Below, one piece after another: positions 43,662 through 53,277 of a stretch of 64,000 nt of DNA. Origin of the DNA: Chloroflexota bacterium (GTDB taxonomy: Bacteria > Chloroflexota > Anaerolineae > Anaerolineales > Villigracilaceae). The position numbers and the translations under genes are program-made. The stretch lies in the NCBI GenBank assembly GCA_016235425.1, contig JACRLC010000088.1, positions 1 through 64,000 of the forward strand, written 5' to 3'. Positions within the stretch are counted from its first letter, which is position 1. Each line of letters starts with the position of its first letter. A model generated the notes under the pieces. That model was given only the letters and a program-made list of their open reading frames with translations, did not search any database and had not been told where the DNA came from.

Positions 43662-43700
43662 CGACAGGAGCATCGAACACGATGCTCCTGTCGTTTTATT
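43662..43700 (+). terminator. Rho-independent terminator
   Basis: CGACAGGAGCATCG and CGATGCTCCTGTCG form a perfect 14-bp stem with a 4-nt loop, followed by TTTTATTT. It closes the tRNA-small-protein unit and could work against the convergent gene too. Confidence 0.9.
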
Positions 43701-43742
43701 TCCATGAAAGACGACTAATGCTCGTCCAATGACCGGCGATTG

Positions 43743-46040
43743 CTACTCCTCTTTATCCGGCGGGCGAGGCTGTGTTTCTTCTTCGGCAACTTCCCTGCGG
43801 GCCGACCGGTTTTTGGCTGCGGTGGTGATGATCATCACGACCAGGATCCCAATGGTCGCCAATACTGAGAAGACGAGCAGGGGCAGCAACCATGCCGGGC
43901 GCTCATATTTGGAGGAGGCGGCAGATTCACCGGCAAGCGGGGTGGCTACGATTTGCTGTGCCTCCGGTACAACGGTGCCAATGATTGAATAAACGGAGGT
44001 AATGTGGCTTGTGGCAACCTGGGTTCCGTTCGTTACCGCAAAGAGTCCCGCCAACTGAGACCTTAATTCGCCAATCAAGAGGGTGTTCGCGGCCTTGATC
44101 AGACCGGCATCATCGTTCCCGGAGACAACCAGGATCATCTTTTGTGCGTTGTAAGGCGAGACCAAAAGCTCAAGATAGCCAACGCTCACCCCAGGCGGTA
44201 TCCTGTAAATGATCTGCATCTGACTTTCATTGGCAGTATCGGTTGCAATATCAAACGGCGCGGGCAGGCTGTCATTGATCTCGGTGATCAGGGGCAGGGT
44301 GCTCGCGCGGCCTACGACAATCAACGAACGGTCGCCATGAACGGCCGATGGCTTCTCATCTGCGAAAACCACTTCCAGGTCGGCGATTGTGGGGTTGGCG
44401 GCCCGTCCCAGATCATATGCAAGATCAGCGGCAATAGCCCAGGCGCCCGGATTGGATTTCGGGAGGACAAAAGCCAGATCGCCAAGGTCGCTTTGTGTCA
44501 TCATCAGGTTTGGATAAAATTTCAGATCCAAAAGCAATGGCGCGCTCGACGGAGACGATGCGGTGACGGGCAAATGGAAGGCAGATTGATCCAGGATCGT
44601 CAACCAGGGATCGGAGACACCGGATGTATCGCAGGCAAACTGCGGCAACATCTTCGCGCTGATACCCAGGCGGTTATCCCCGAACCTAAGCAACCCCGGC
44701 GGAATAATAATTCGCAGGTTGGTTAATTGTTCGGTCTCCTTGGAGAAGACCGTGCTGGTAATGATCTGATCGTTCAGGTAAACGGACAGGGATGAGATAC
44801 CGTAATCCAGCAAACCGGAATGATAGTAGGCAAGGTCGAGGTAACCTTCTTTTGTGCCGACCTGTTCCTTGGCGGCATAGAAAGAATATTCAATGCTGTT
44901 CACACCGATACCGGTCAATGTTTGAGTGGCATAGCCCAGGTCTTTAAAGCTGAAATCTTCAGCGATTGGAAGTGTATTCGCAAGGAACTGCACGTTCTTG
45001 ACGTAAACGTGGGTGGGGTTGTCAAATACAAATATCTTTCCAGAGCTGACTGCCTGGGCAGCTTTGATCACGGCCCCTTCCGAATTTCCGCTCACCAGCA
45101 TGATCGTTTTGCTCGCGTTCCACGGTGAGATGGCCAATTCCACAATGCCGTCCTCAGTGGAGTCGGGGAGCGAGTTGGTAAATTGCCCGCCTTGAACTGT
45201 AATTGGAAAGGCAATATCGGAAAGCAGATTGAATTGCCCCGGTTGTCCAACAAAAATCAAGTTGGATGCGGCGAGCAGGTCAGGGGTCAATTGGCCGGCG
45301 TTGACCAGGTCAAAATCAAAATCGGGGCCGACCATGGAGCCAAAACCGGCAACGACATCCAGCATGGCCTGCATATCTCCAGTCGCCGGATTTTCGGGCA
45401 AAACAAAAAGGGTGCGATCCGGAACCAGGGAATCTCTCAAATAGAAAGGTGTAGGCAGGCGGGAAAGATCAAGCACGGGGGACGAGACTACAAACGGCAA
45501 ATCAAAAAGGGAGGCGTTCTTAATGGTAACGACGCTCCGAATATCGTAAGTACAACTGAACTGCGCATTCAGGGTAAGCAGGAGTTCGTGGCGGCCGTCT
45601 TTCCTTTTGGAAACGAGAGCGGTGGCGGGTATCGATAACCTGACAACCTGATTCCCGCGTTCGCTCAACCGGACACTGCCAATTACCTCACCATTAAAAG
45701 CCACCGTCATCACGCCGCCATAAGTGCTCGCATCGGCTCCAAGCTGGTCAACGTCTGCGCCGCTCAAGAGGGTATCGAAATTCAATTCGACCGCTCCCCC
45801 CTCGGACAAGCGCCAGTTCGAAGGAACGCTAAAAAAGATCCTGGTTGAATCGAACGGGCTTACCAGGTCAATCTCCGGGTAACCCAAATCCCCAAAGGTA
45901 ACGGTTGCATGATTTTCCCCAATCTCAAGGTAGGATTTTGTATCAAAATCGCCTGTCTTCCCCAATGACTGCGCGGCGGCATGAACCGTCGGCAGCAGGA
46001 ACAATCCCAAAATTCCAATAATGAATAACTTCATTTTCAT
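43743..46040 (-). CDS. BcsB-like exopolysaccharide synthase regulatory subunit
   Basis: 765 residues. A signal peptide (about 1-24, ending HAAAQ) is followed by two repeats of the BcsB arrangement: carbohydrate-binding-like beta domain and flavodoxin-like domain (LMVSG-type strands: ASKTIMLVSGNSEGAVIKAAQAV and AQKMILVVSGNDDAGLIKAANTL). A single C-terminal membrane helix (about 725-750) and a charged tail end it. BcsB normally partners a BcsA synthase in the periplasm; no PilZ-bearing BcsA is encoded here, so it may guide a different polymer from the GT2 enzyme at 47312. Confidence 0.8.
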   Translation of the reverse strand: MKMKLFIIGILGLFLLPTVHAAAQSLGKTGDFDTKSYLEIGENHATVTFGDLGYPEIDLVSPFDSTRIFFSVPSNWRLSEGGAVELNFDTLLSGADVDQLGADASTYGGVMTVAFNGEVIGSVRLSERGNQVVRLSIPATALVSKRKDGRHELLLTLNAQFSCTYDIRSVVTIKNASLFDLPFVVSSPVLDLSRLPTPFYLRDSLVPDRTLFVLPENPATGDMQAMLDVVAGFGSMVGPDFDFDLVNAGQLTPDLLAASNLIFVGQPGQFNLLSDIAFPITVQGGQFTNSLPDSTEDGIVELAISPWNASKTIMLVSGNSEGAVIKAAQAVSSGKIFVFDNPTHVYVKNVQFLANTLPIAEDFSFKDLGYATQTLTGIGVNSIEYSFYAAKEQVGTKEGYLDLAYYHSGLLDYGISSLSVYLNDQIITSTVFSKETEQLTNLRIIIPPGLLRFGDNRLGISAKMLPQFACDTSGVSDPWLTILDQSAFHLPVTASSPSSAPLLLDLKFYPNLMMTQSDLGDLAFVLPKSNPGAWAIAADLAYDLGRAANPTIADLEVVFADEKPSAVHGDRSLIVVGRASTLPLITEINDSLPAPFDIATDTANESQMQIIYRIPPGVSVGYLELLVSPYNAQKMILVVSGNDDAGLIKAANTLLIGELRSQLAGLFAVTNGTQVATSHITSVYSIIGTVVPEAQQIVATPLAGESAASSKYERPAWLLPLLVFSVLATIGILVVMIITTAAKNRSARREVAEEETQPRPPDKEE

Positions 46041-46090
46041 AGTAAGCTCCCTTTATTTGGCCGTTTCACACTTATAAAATCGTTCAACCA

Positions 46091-47200
46091 CTAACCAAAC
46101 GGACGGACTTTATATAAATTGATTTCGCCGGACTGCATGGAAATCTCCAATGCCTGCTCAGCCTGGCTTATCAGCACCTGGATGGATTCGCCGCCCTGGC
46201 GATCCGCCAAGCCGATGCGAGGATCGAGGTGGACATTGAACTCTCCCGACGAATCCAACGAGAATGCCTGGTCCAGCACCTCACGAATGCGCTCCATTCG
46301 GCGGATGGCCGAAACCCCATCCGTGGAAGGCAGAAAGACACTGAAGTGCAGCTGCGACCATCTGCCGACGATGTCGTTGCCGCGCAGTTGATACTTCAAA
46401 GTTTCCGTAACCTTACGCATGATCTGATTAACATAAGCCTGGGGAAGGGAATCGTAAAACTCCTGAATGCCGTTCAAATAAACGAATCCGAGCGTCATCA
46501 CGCTTTCAGGCTGATTCGCAATCTCTTCGCGCATTCGTCTTTCAAAATAGGGACGCGTAAACGCCAGCGATTCAGATTCGACCGTTTTGCGGCGGCTCAT
46601 CATGTCAAACGAACCGGATAACTGATCGCGGAAGATCGCCAACCCCACGCCCACTATAATTCCAATCAGCAGGGCAAGGCCGGCATCCTGGGCCGGACGG
46701 GGTTGATACGGCTCGGATGGCGCCACGGCCTTATCAAGAAAGTCTATGTTGTAGACAACGTAAATATTGGTGACATAATCAATCGCATGTTGTCCGATAC
46801 TGTTTGCCAGTAACGCGGCAACCTGCGGGTCCGGGCCGCGGACGCTCAAACGAAGGATGTTTGCGTCCGGCAGGACAGTCACAGCAGTATCGTAGCCTGA
46901 ATAATTATCCGGGTCTTCACGAAGCAACTCAAAAGTCCCCTTACGAATTTGGGGGCTGTTGAGCACTTCAGCATACGTGGAAATGATCGAGCGCTTGTCC
47001 AACGTGTCAAGGCTGTTGACCAGGTCCCGCCCTTCAATATTCTGCATATTGGGGCTGACAATGAACCTTGCCACGGCCTCGTACATTGGCGTAGCAACAT
47101 AATAAGAATAGATCAGTGAAAAATTTACGGCGGCCAGAGCCGAGACCAGAATCAACCACCAGCCGCGCTGCATCATTCGAAGGTAGAATTTAATCTCCAT
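46091..47200 (-). CDS. Wzz-type chain-length protein fused to degenerate GGDEF domain
   Basis: 369 residues. Residues about 1-195 form a Wzz/polysaccharide co-polymerase domain with helices at 15-33 and about 172-190 and the Pro-rich motif APSEPYQPRPAQ before the second. Residues about 205-365 form a GGDEF-like fold (VMTLGFVYLNGIQEFYDSLPQ...YQLRGNDIVGRWSQLHFSVFLPS), where the active GGDEF is replaced by SQLHF. It should not make c-di-GMP, but may bind nucleotide or regulate polymer length. Divergent from the GT2 gene. Confidence 0.8.
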   Translation of the reverse strand: MEIKFYLRMMQRGWWLILVSALAAVNFSLIYSYYVATPMYEAVARFIVSPNMQNIEGRDLVNSLDTLDKRSIISTYAEVLNSPQIRKGTFELLREDPDNYSGYDTAVTVLPDANILRLSVRGPDPQVAALLANSIGQHAIDYVTNIYVVYNIDFLDKAVAPSEPYQPRPAQDAGLALLIGIIVGVGLAIFRDQLSGSFDMMSRRKTVESESLAFTRPYFERRMREEIANQPESVMTLGFVYLNGIQEFYDSLPQAYVNQIMRKVTETLKYQLRGNDIVGRWSQLHFSVFLPSTDGVSAIRRMERIREVLDQAFSLDSSGEFNVHLDPRIGLADRQGGESIQVLISQAEQALEISMQSGEINLYKVRPFG

Positions 47201-47230
47201 ACGAATTCCTCCTGTGATTTACCGTTAATG

Positions 47231-47254
47231 TTACAATTTGGATAAACATTGTAA
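47231..47254. promoter_or_regulatory. Inverted repeat in the divergent Wzz/GT2 promoter region
   Basis: TTACAAT (47231-47237) and ATTGTAA (47248-47254) are inverted with a 10-nt gap, centred between the two divergent genes. A regulator could act on both from here. This is inferred from position. Confidence 0.4.
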
Positions 47255-47311
47255 AAGTATACCACCTGAGACGTATTATTATCAATATTTATTACGGCAT
47301 TCAACAAAATT

Positions 47312-48535
47312 ATGGACAACCCATCTGTACTACTCACATTTACCGCTTTATCCTTCTGGTTTTCGTTGGGAATTATCCTATACACTTATATTGGCTATCC
47401 ATTATTTATCGCCATCCTGGCGATTTTTCGTCCTGCCCCCAAAAAATATGAAAATTCATTTCCCGCTGTAACCCTCTTGATTGCGGCATACAACGAAGAA
47501 CTCGTCATCGAGAATAAGATCAGGAACAGCCTGTCCCTCGAATATCCAAAAACAAGACTCCAAATCCTGGTCGTGATGGATGGATCATCGGATCAAACCC
47601 CGGAAATAGTGGGAAGATTTACCGATAACGGCGTTGAATTACTGCACCAGCCGGAACGCCGCGGGAAAATGGCGGCGATCAACCGCGCAATTCCCCGCGT
47701 CCGCGGCGAGATCATCGTATTTTCGGACGCGAACAATTATTACCAGCCGGACACATTATCGAAGCTTATCGCCCCCTTTAGCGACAAGAACGTTGGCGCG
47801 GTCAGCGGTTCAAAAGTTATCGACCAGGGCGACGGCAACCTGGGCGCATCTGAAGGCCTGTATTGGAAATACGAATCCTATATCAAAAAACAGGAAAGCC
47901 GCCTGGGAAGCTGTACAAGCGTTTCCGGCGAAATTTTTGCGATACGCAAGGAACTCTATAGCCAGCCGCCAGATAACATCATTAATGACGATTTCTACAT
48001 TGGGATGCAAGCCATTCGAAAAGGATATCGCCTGGCATATGCCCCGGAGGCGAGATCGATTGAACGGGTCTCATTATCTGCCAAAGATGAGATCACCCGC
48101 CGAACCAGGATAAACGCCGGGAGGTATCAGGCTATTTCGTTGGCAGGCCAGGTATTGCCCCTTGACCGTCCCTTGTTGGTATGGCAAATCATCTCCCACA
48201 AATTCCTGCGTCCGCTCGTGCCGTTTTGCATGATCGGAGCGGCATTGTTTAATGTGATGCTCGTGATCCTGCCGCACACACCCCAGGGAGTTGGAACGCA
48301 GTTGTTTTATTTGGGCAGGCCCATCGGTCACATTATTCTGGCGCTTCAAACATTGTTTTACCTTCTAGCCTGGATCGGAGCCAAATACACAAATCGGAGG
48401 AGCCGCAGTAAACTGGCAAGACTGCTCTACCTACCCTCCTTCTTGACGAACAGCAATTTCGCGGCGCTAAAGGGTTTTTTTCAATTCCTGCGCGGCAAAC
48501 AATCGCATATCTGGGAACGAATTCCTCGACGGTAA
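47312..48535 (+). CDS. Membrane glycosyltransferase family 2
   Basis: 407 residues. An N-terminal helix (about 8-32), the GT2 domain (TLLIAAYNEELVIENKIRNSL from about 52, VVMDGSSDQT, FSDANNYYQPD for metal binding, then INDDFYIGMQAIRKG and R-RTRI substrate-acceptor motifs), then three C-terminal helices (about 300-370). Such processive or initiating enzymes add sugars to a lipid or growing polymer at the membrane. First gene of a three-gene plus-strand run. Confidence 0.88.
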   Translation: MDNPSVLLTFTALSFWFSLGIILYTYIGYPLFIAILAIFRPAPKKYENSFPAVTLLIAAYNEELVIENKIRNSLSLEYPKTRLQILVVMDGSSDQTPEIVGRFTDNGVELLHQPERRGKMAAINRAIPRVRGEIIVFSDANNYYQPDTLSKLIAPFSDKNVGAVSGSKVIDQGDGNLGASEGLYWKYESYIKKQESRLGSCTSVSGEIFAIRKELYSQPPDNIINDDFYIGMQAIRKGYRLAYAPEARSIERVSLSAKDEITRRTRINAGRYQAISLAGQVLPLDRPLLVWQIISHKFLRPLVPFCMIGAALFNVMLVILPHTPQGVGTQLFYLGRPIGHIILALQTLFYLLAWIGAKYTNRRSRSKLARLLYLPSFLTNSNFAALKGFFQFLRGKQSHIWERIPRR

Positions 48536-48556
48536 ATTTACTGGAAACATATTTCT

Positions 48557-49723
48557 ATGTCCGCACCCATCCAACTCAACACCTCCCCAAAAGCATTGAT
48601 CGTTGATCTCTCCAAAAAATACGGCGGATCGACTTCACGGGTCTTGTCACTTGTCGCCAATTCACCCACGGGGAAAATAGCCCTGGCTGGGCTGGAAAAC
48701 AGCGCCGTTATCAAACAGGCGCAAAAACTTGGCCTGCCGGTTCATACCCTGGCCAGGGAAAAGTTTGACCCGCGCATCCTGCCTCGCCTCGTTCAATTGA
48801 TCCGCAGGGAAAAAATCCAATTGATCGACTCGCATAATATCCAAGCAAAGTTCTGGGCAAGCCTGGCCGCCATATTCACCAATACCACTTTGATTTCAAC
48901 CATCCACAGTTGGTATGCAAACGAACATGGCAAAAATTCTGTAAGAGGAAGAGTTTACACAACCCTGGAACTGATGACCAACCGCGGCCTGGATTTGTAC
49001 ATTACCGTATCCAGGCAGGATCGCAAGGCCCTGCTGGAGACCGGCGTCCCCGAAGAGATCAGCACCCTCATATACAATGCAGTAAAAATCGACCCTGACA
49101 AAATCCCAGGCGATCCCGATTGGCTTCGAAAGAAATTCGACCTGCCGTCCGATGCCATTGTATGTGTGGCAGTTGGCAGGCTCGTCCCAGTGAAGGGACA
49201 TGACATCCTAATCAAAGCCGTACAGGAAATCGCAAATGAGTTTCCGCGGCTGCACGTGCTGATCGTTGGAGAAGGGAAATTCAAGCATGCCCTGCAAAAC
49301 CAGATCGAGAATGCAGGCCTGGGAAGCTGCATTCACCTGGTTGGATATCAGGACCGCGAATCCGTCATGTCCATCGTAAAATCCAGCGATATCTTTGCAA
49401 TGCCGTCCAGGTACGAGGGAACACCCATTGCTCTTTTGGAAGCCGCCGCGTTGGGGCGCCCCATCATTTGCACTACAAGCGGCGGCATCCCCGAATTGGT
49501 GACCGACGGAGAGCAGGCCCTCCTCGTGCCAATCAACGATCCCAAAGCCCTCGCAAATGGATTAGCCAGACTCTGCAAAGATCCGGCTTTCTCGAAAGAG
49601 CTCGGACGGAGTGCACGGGAGCGGGTTCGCCTGTGTTTCAATCTTGATTTGCAAATAAATACAACCTGGGACGCGTATCGAAAGGCCTGGGGAAACCATC
49701 AGGCACGCAACAATCACGCGTAA
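48557..49723 (+). CDS. Glycosyltransferase family 4
   Basis: 388 residues, GT-B fold. The C-terminal nucleotide-sugar site shows VGRLVPVKGHDILIKAV, LIVGEGK, VGYQDRESVM and the acidic motif PSRYEGTPIALLEAAALGRPIICTTSGGIPELV. The N-terminal lobe begins KALIVDLSKKYGGSTSRVLSLV. It starts 21 bp after the GT2 gene and is 21 bp before the deacetylase. Sugar donor and acceptor are not predictable. Confidence 0.88.
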   Translation: MSAPIQLNTSPKALIVDLSKKYGGSTSRVLSLVANSPTGKIALAGLENSAVIKQAQKLGLPVHTLAREKFDPRILPRLVQLIRREKIQLIDSHNIQAKFWASLAAIFTNTTLISTIHSWYANEHGKNSVRGRVYTTLELMTNRGLDLYITVSRQDRKALLETGVPEEISTLIYNAVKIDPDKIPGDPDWLRKKFDLPSDAIVCVAVGRLVPVKGHDILIKAVQEIANEFPRLHVLIVGEGKFKHALQNQIENAGLGSCIHLVGYQDRESVMSIVKSSDIFAMPSRYEGTPIALLEAAALGRPIICTTSGGIPELVTDGEQALLVPINDPKALANGLARLCKDPAFSKELGRSARERVRLCFNLDLQINTTWDAYRKAWGNHQARNNHA

Positions 49724-49744
49724 AATACTTGCCTGGAGACGCAC

Positions 49745-50797
49745 ATGCCGACAAACCAGCAAGAACAACAAAAAAAATCCCCGGCAGAAAAAATATTCGA
49801 AGCCGCCGAACATACCGGGCTGATCCGCGCCGGTCGATTCTTGTCGCCGCGTTCGCTCACCGTTTTGAATTACCACAGGATAAATCACCGCCCCGACCAG
49901 CCTGGGTCCGACACCTTCAAACCCAATATCAGCGCCACGCCGGAGGAATTTACCCGGCAAATGGAGTACCTCTCACACTGGTTCAACGTAGTCTCCCTGC
50001 GTGATGTGATCGAATGGCTGGACGGCCGCCGCGCTTTGCCGTCTCATGCGGCCTTGATCACCTTCGATGACGGCTACCTGGATAATTACACAATCGCTTT
50101 TCCAATCCTTCATAAATTCAATTTCCCTGCAGTGATATTTTTGACCACAGGCCACATCGAAAAAGACACGCCCTTCTACTGGGATCTTGTAGCCTATTGT
50201 TTTTATCACACAAAACTTGACCAAGTCCAATCGCTCGACGGAAAAACACGTCACTGGAATAACGGCAGGGAACTTGACAAGACGGTCAAGAACTGGACCG
50301 AATCCCTGAAAACGCTCCCGGACATCGAGAAACAAAAATGGCTCGCTTCCCTGCCGGACCTGTTGAATGTCTCCGTTCCCCAGGGCATTTTCCGCGCCTT
50401 GATGATGAACTGGGATCAAATCCGCGAGCTAAACACAAAAGGGATCGAGTTCGGCGCGCACACCACGACCCATCCCATCCTAACCCGCGTTCCACTGGAG
50501 CAGGCCAGGAGTGAAATCGAAGGTTCCAAAGCCGAGATTGAAAGCAACCTGGACCAGCCGATTTTCAGTTTTGCATACCCAAATGGAATGTCCGCCGATT
50601 TCAACCCACAAATTGAAAAACTGGTTGCCAATGCGGGCTTCAAGGCCGCGTTCACATTATTGAACGGCCCAACCTCATTGCGGGAAGCAAAACGCGATCC
50701 CTTCGCCATCCGCCGTATCTTCATCTCGCACAAACATACGCTCCCCCGTTTCGCGGCACTATCCAGCATATTCAATCGTTATCTTTCGAGCGATTAA
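49745..50797 (+). CDS. Polysaccharide deacetylase family protein
   Basis: 350 residues of the NodB fold: LNYHRI start, TFDDGYLDNYTIAFPIL (catalytic and metal Asp), FGAHTTTHPIL (metal His pair), and PIFSFAYPNGM near the end. It has no signal peptide, so deacetylation may occur inside the cell on lipid-linked or precursor sugars. A long insert (about 155-200: SLDGKTRHWNNGRELDKTVKN) separates the motifs, as in several capsule-locus homologues. Confidence 0.87.
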   Translation: MPTNQQEQQKKSPAEKIFEAAEHTGLIRAGRFLSPRSLTVLNYHRINHRPDQPGSDTFKPNISATPEEFTRQMEYLSHWFNVVSLRDVIEWLDGRRALPSHAALITFDDGYLDNYTIAFPILHKFNFPAVIFLTTGHIEKDTPFYWDLVAYCFYHTKLDQVQSLDGKTRHWNNGRELDKTVKNWTESLKTLPDIEKQKWLASLPDLLNVSVPQGIFRALMMNWDQIRELNTKGIEFGAHTTTHPILTRVPLEQARSEIEGSKAEIESNLDQPIFSFAYPNGMSADFNPQIEKLVANAGFKAAFTLLNGPTSLREAKRDPFAIRRIFISHKHTLPRFAALSSIFNRYLSSD

Positions 50798-50869
50798 CTC
50801 AGCAATCTGGAGTCGAACAGCTTGCTGTCCAAGAATTCAGAAGCAAGCTTCTGGACTCCAGAGTTCCAA

Positions 50870-52126
50870 TCATCCCGTCCGGGAATTCAGAAACCGCCCA
50901 TAAACTTCGACCATTTGTTTCGCCACGGTGCGCCAACTGAAACGCGTTTCGGAGAGATGCCTGGCATAGGCTCCCATGCGTGCGGCGCTCTCTTGGTCGT
51001 TGACCACTGTCACGATGTTTTCAGCCAGCTTTTCGGGGGATTGAACGGGCGTCAACAGACCACTCTTTCCATCTTCGACAACTTCCGGCAGGCCGCCAAT
51101 GGCAGTTGCAATGACGGGTCTTCCAAACGTATAAGCGACCTGCAAGGCGCCGCTCTGCGTACTGCTTCGATAGGGATAGACCACCACGGTTGCGAGTCCC
51201 ATTAACGCGCCAAGCTCATTGACCGGGATATAGCGCGTGTCGAGGATCACATCCTCGGTCAGGTTTGAGGCGGCGATGCGTGAGCGCAGTTCGCCCACGT
51301 CAACATGCTTCGTCGGATAACCGGCAATGACGAGTTTTGCATCGCATAATTTTCGCGCCAGGGCAAAAGCGTCTATGAGATCGTCCAGCCCTTTGCTTGG
51401 GGCGAGCAATCCAAAGAAAAGGACAACGCGGTCATCTTTTTGGAAGCCATATTTCTTTCGGAGCGCATCAACATCCTCAGGGCGTGTCGGGTTTCTCAGC
51501 AGCCAGCCTGAATTGCCATGCGGAATCAGAAACGTTTTTTCGGTGGAAATATGCGGGAAGATGGAATGAAAGCGATCACGATTTTCGCGCGCGTGGAAGA
51601 ACATCACCGAGAAGTGGTTATAGGCGTCGGCGTATGCATTCAGGAAAAGCGACGACAATGAGCTTCGACTCTCGCGCAGTTCAAACTCATGACAAATTTG
51701 ACTCAAGTGCAAGCCGCGGCGGCGTAACTGCGAAAGAAAGAAAATTTCAAACGGAAAGTTGATCTTGGAAAATTGAACGATGTCCGGCCTGGTTTTGGTC
51801 AGGTAACGCGTGAGACTTATCCACGCGCGGACAAGACGCATCGCCCTCCCCACTCTCCTCAAATTCCAGCGTATTTTCCCCCAGGTTCGTTTCAGATAAT
51901 TTGCATTGATGTTTTGTTCAGATTTCTGCTCAAACAGCGGCCACAGATCGAGCATGTTGTTCACGCGGAAATTATGAGGCAAGTCCTTCAACTCATATTC
52001 CCTGCCGGTAACGAGCGTGACGTCCACACCCTCCTCAGCCAGCCCGTAACATTGCTGGTAGGCATAATGGATCAATCCCCCGCTTCCATTGGGTTCTACA
52101 ACCACGAGACGAAATTTATTATTCAT
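50870..52126 (-). CDS. Glycosyltransferase family 4
   Basis: 418 residues. The start RLVVVEPNGSGGLIHYAYQQCYGLAEEGVDVTLV binds the acceptor side; the C-terminal lobe has VLFFGLLAPSKGLDDLIDAF, LVIAGYP and PYRSSTQSGALQVAYTFGRPVIATAIGGLPEVVEDGKSGLL. The acidic EX7E pair is partly changed (SSTQSGALQ), a variation seen in some GT4 members. It overlaps the next upstream gene by 8 nt. Confidence 0.86.
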   Translation of the reverse strand: MNNKFRLVVVEPNGSGGLIHYAYQQCYGLAEEGVDVTLVTGREYELKDLPHNFRVNNMLDLWPLFEQKSEQNINANYLKRTWGKIRWNLRRVGRAMRLVRAWISLTRYLTKTRPDIVQFSKINFPFEIFFLSQLRRRGLHLSQICHEFELRESRSSLSSLFLNAYADAYNHFSVMFFHARENRDRFHSIFPHISTEKTFLIPHGNSGWLLRNPTRPEDVDALRKKYGFQKDDRVVLFFGLLAPSKGLDDLIDAFALARKLCDAKLVIAGYPTKHVDVGELRSRIAASNLTEDVILDTRYIPVNELGALMGLATVVVYPYRSSTQSGALQVAYTFGRPVIATAIGGLPEVVEDGKSGLLTPVQSPEKLAENIVTVVNDQESAARMGAYARHLSETRFSWRTVAKQMVEVYGRFLNSRTG

Positions 52127-53270
52127 GGCGGCTCAAAAGATCAAGATAAAGTTCCCGCATTTGTCCAACCTGCCTGTCAATGCTGAATTTTTCGTCAACG
52201 ATCTCAAGCCCCCTGCTCCCCATGGATTTTCGTTTTTCGGGCGATGATAACAAATCAATACACGCGTCCGATAATTCCACAGGGACGCCGGGAGAAACCA
52301 GGCGGCCATTGGCGCCATCCGTCACCATTTCAGGCACGCCGCCAACGGCGCTGGCAACAATCGGCAGGCCAACGGCCATCGCTTCAGCAAGCACGGTGGG
52401 CAAGGCCTCCGTCAGCGTTGGCAGGACAAACAGGTCGCTGGCGGCCAGCAAATCCGGGACATCCTTCCTCAACCCGGCAAAAATCACGCGGTCTTTTACT
52501 CCCACCTTCGCAACTTCCTCGATAAGCACATCATGATGCGGGCCGCTTCCTACGACAAGATAATAAGCAAGCGGGTCTGCGGCCAAAACGGCAGGCAGGG
52601 CACGGATCATGAACTCAATCCCTTTGGGCTGTCGCAGAACTGCAACCGTTGTCATCAAGTTGGCATTCTCTGGAATGCCCAATTCCTGGCGTATCGCGTT
52701 CCTGTCTGCACGGCCCGATTTTCTGAATTCCATCAAATCTATGCCATTGTAGATCGTAGTGATTTTCTCCGGCCAGAACCCCGCGATATCCAAGTGATAG
52801 GTGCGCGCTTCTTCCGAAACCGAAATGATACGGTCACAAAACATCCGCAGGGAAGTCCACTCGGCGCGCTGGTGAAATTTGGTTTTCAGCTTCACTTCTT
52901 CGGGCGGCAGGACGTGAACAGTACATACACTGGGCAGGCGCATAAATTTCGCCGCAATATTCCCCAAAATGTTGGCGAACTCCAATTGCGTATGAACGAG
53001 CTTTACGTTATTTTCTTTTAGATACCGCGTCAAACGCGGCAAAGCAGAGATATCGCGCAGGCGGTTGATTTCAAGCGAGTCCACCGGCACACCCAAAGCC
53101 TGGATCGACTCCGCCATCGGATTGCCTTCCTTCGTTTGGAACACGCAAACGCGCGGCTCAAAATCATCCCTGCTCAAATGTTTGAGAATGGGAACCATCA
53201 GTCGTTCCGCGCCGCCCATGCTCAGACCATCAATAAGAAAAGCAATCGTATATCTTTTGGCAGCCATCAT
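52119..53270 (-). CDS. Glycosyltransferase family 4
   Basis: 383 residues. It opens TIAFLIDGLSMGGAERLMVPILKHL, the classical GT4 start, and has VAVLRQPKGIEFMIRALPAV, VGSGPHHDVL, VIFAGLRKDVPDLLAASDLFVLPTLTEALPTVLAEAMAVGLPIVASAVGGVPEMVTDG. The E-x7-E motif is intact (EALPTVLAE). It is expected to add one sugar to the lipid-linked repeat unit. Confidence 0.89.
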   Translation of the reverse strand: MMAAKRYTIAFLIDGLSMGGAERLMVPILKHLSRDDFEPRVCVFQTKEGNPMAESIQALGVPVDSLEINRLRDISALPRLTRYLKENNVKLVHTQLEFANILGNIAAKFMRLPSVCTVHVLPPEEVKLKTKFHQRAEWTSLRMFCDRIISVSEEARTYHLDIAGFWPEKITTIYNGIDLMEFRKSGRADRNAIRQELGIPENANLMTTVAVLRQPKGIEFMIRALPAVLAADPLAYYLVVGSGPHHDVLIEEVAKVGVKDRVIFAGLRKDVPDLLAASDLFVLPTLTEALPTVLAEAMAVGLPIVASAVGGVPEMVTDGANGRLVSPGVPVELSDACIDLLSSPEKRKSMGSRGLEIVDEKFSIDRQVGQMRELYLDLLSRHE

Positions 53271-53277
53271 CTCGCCA

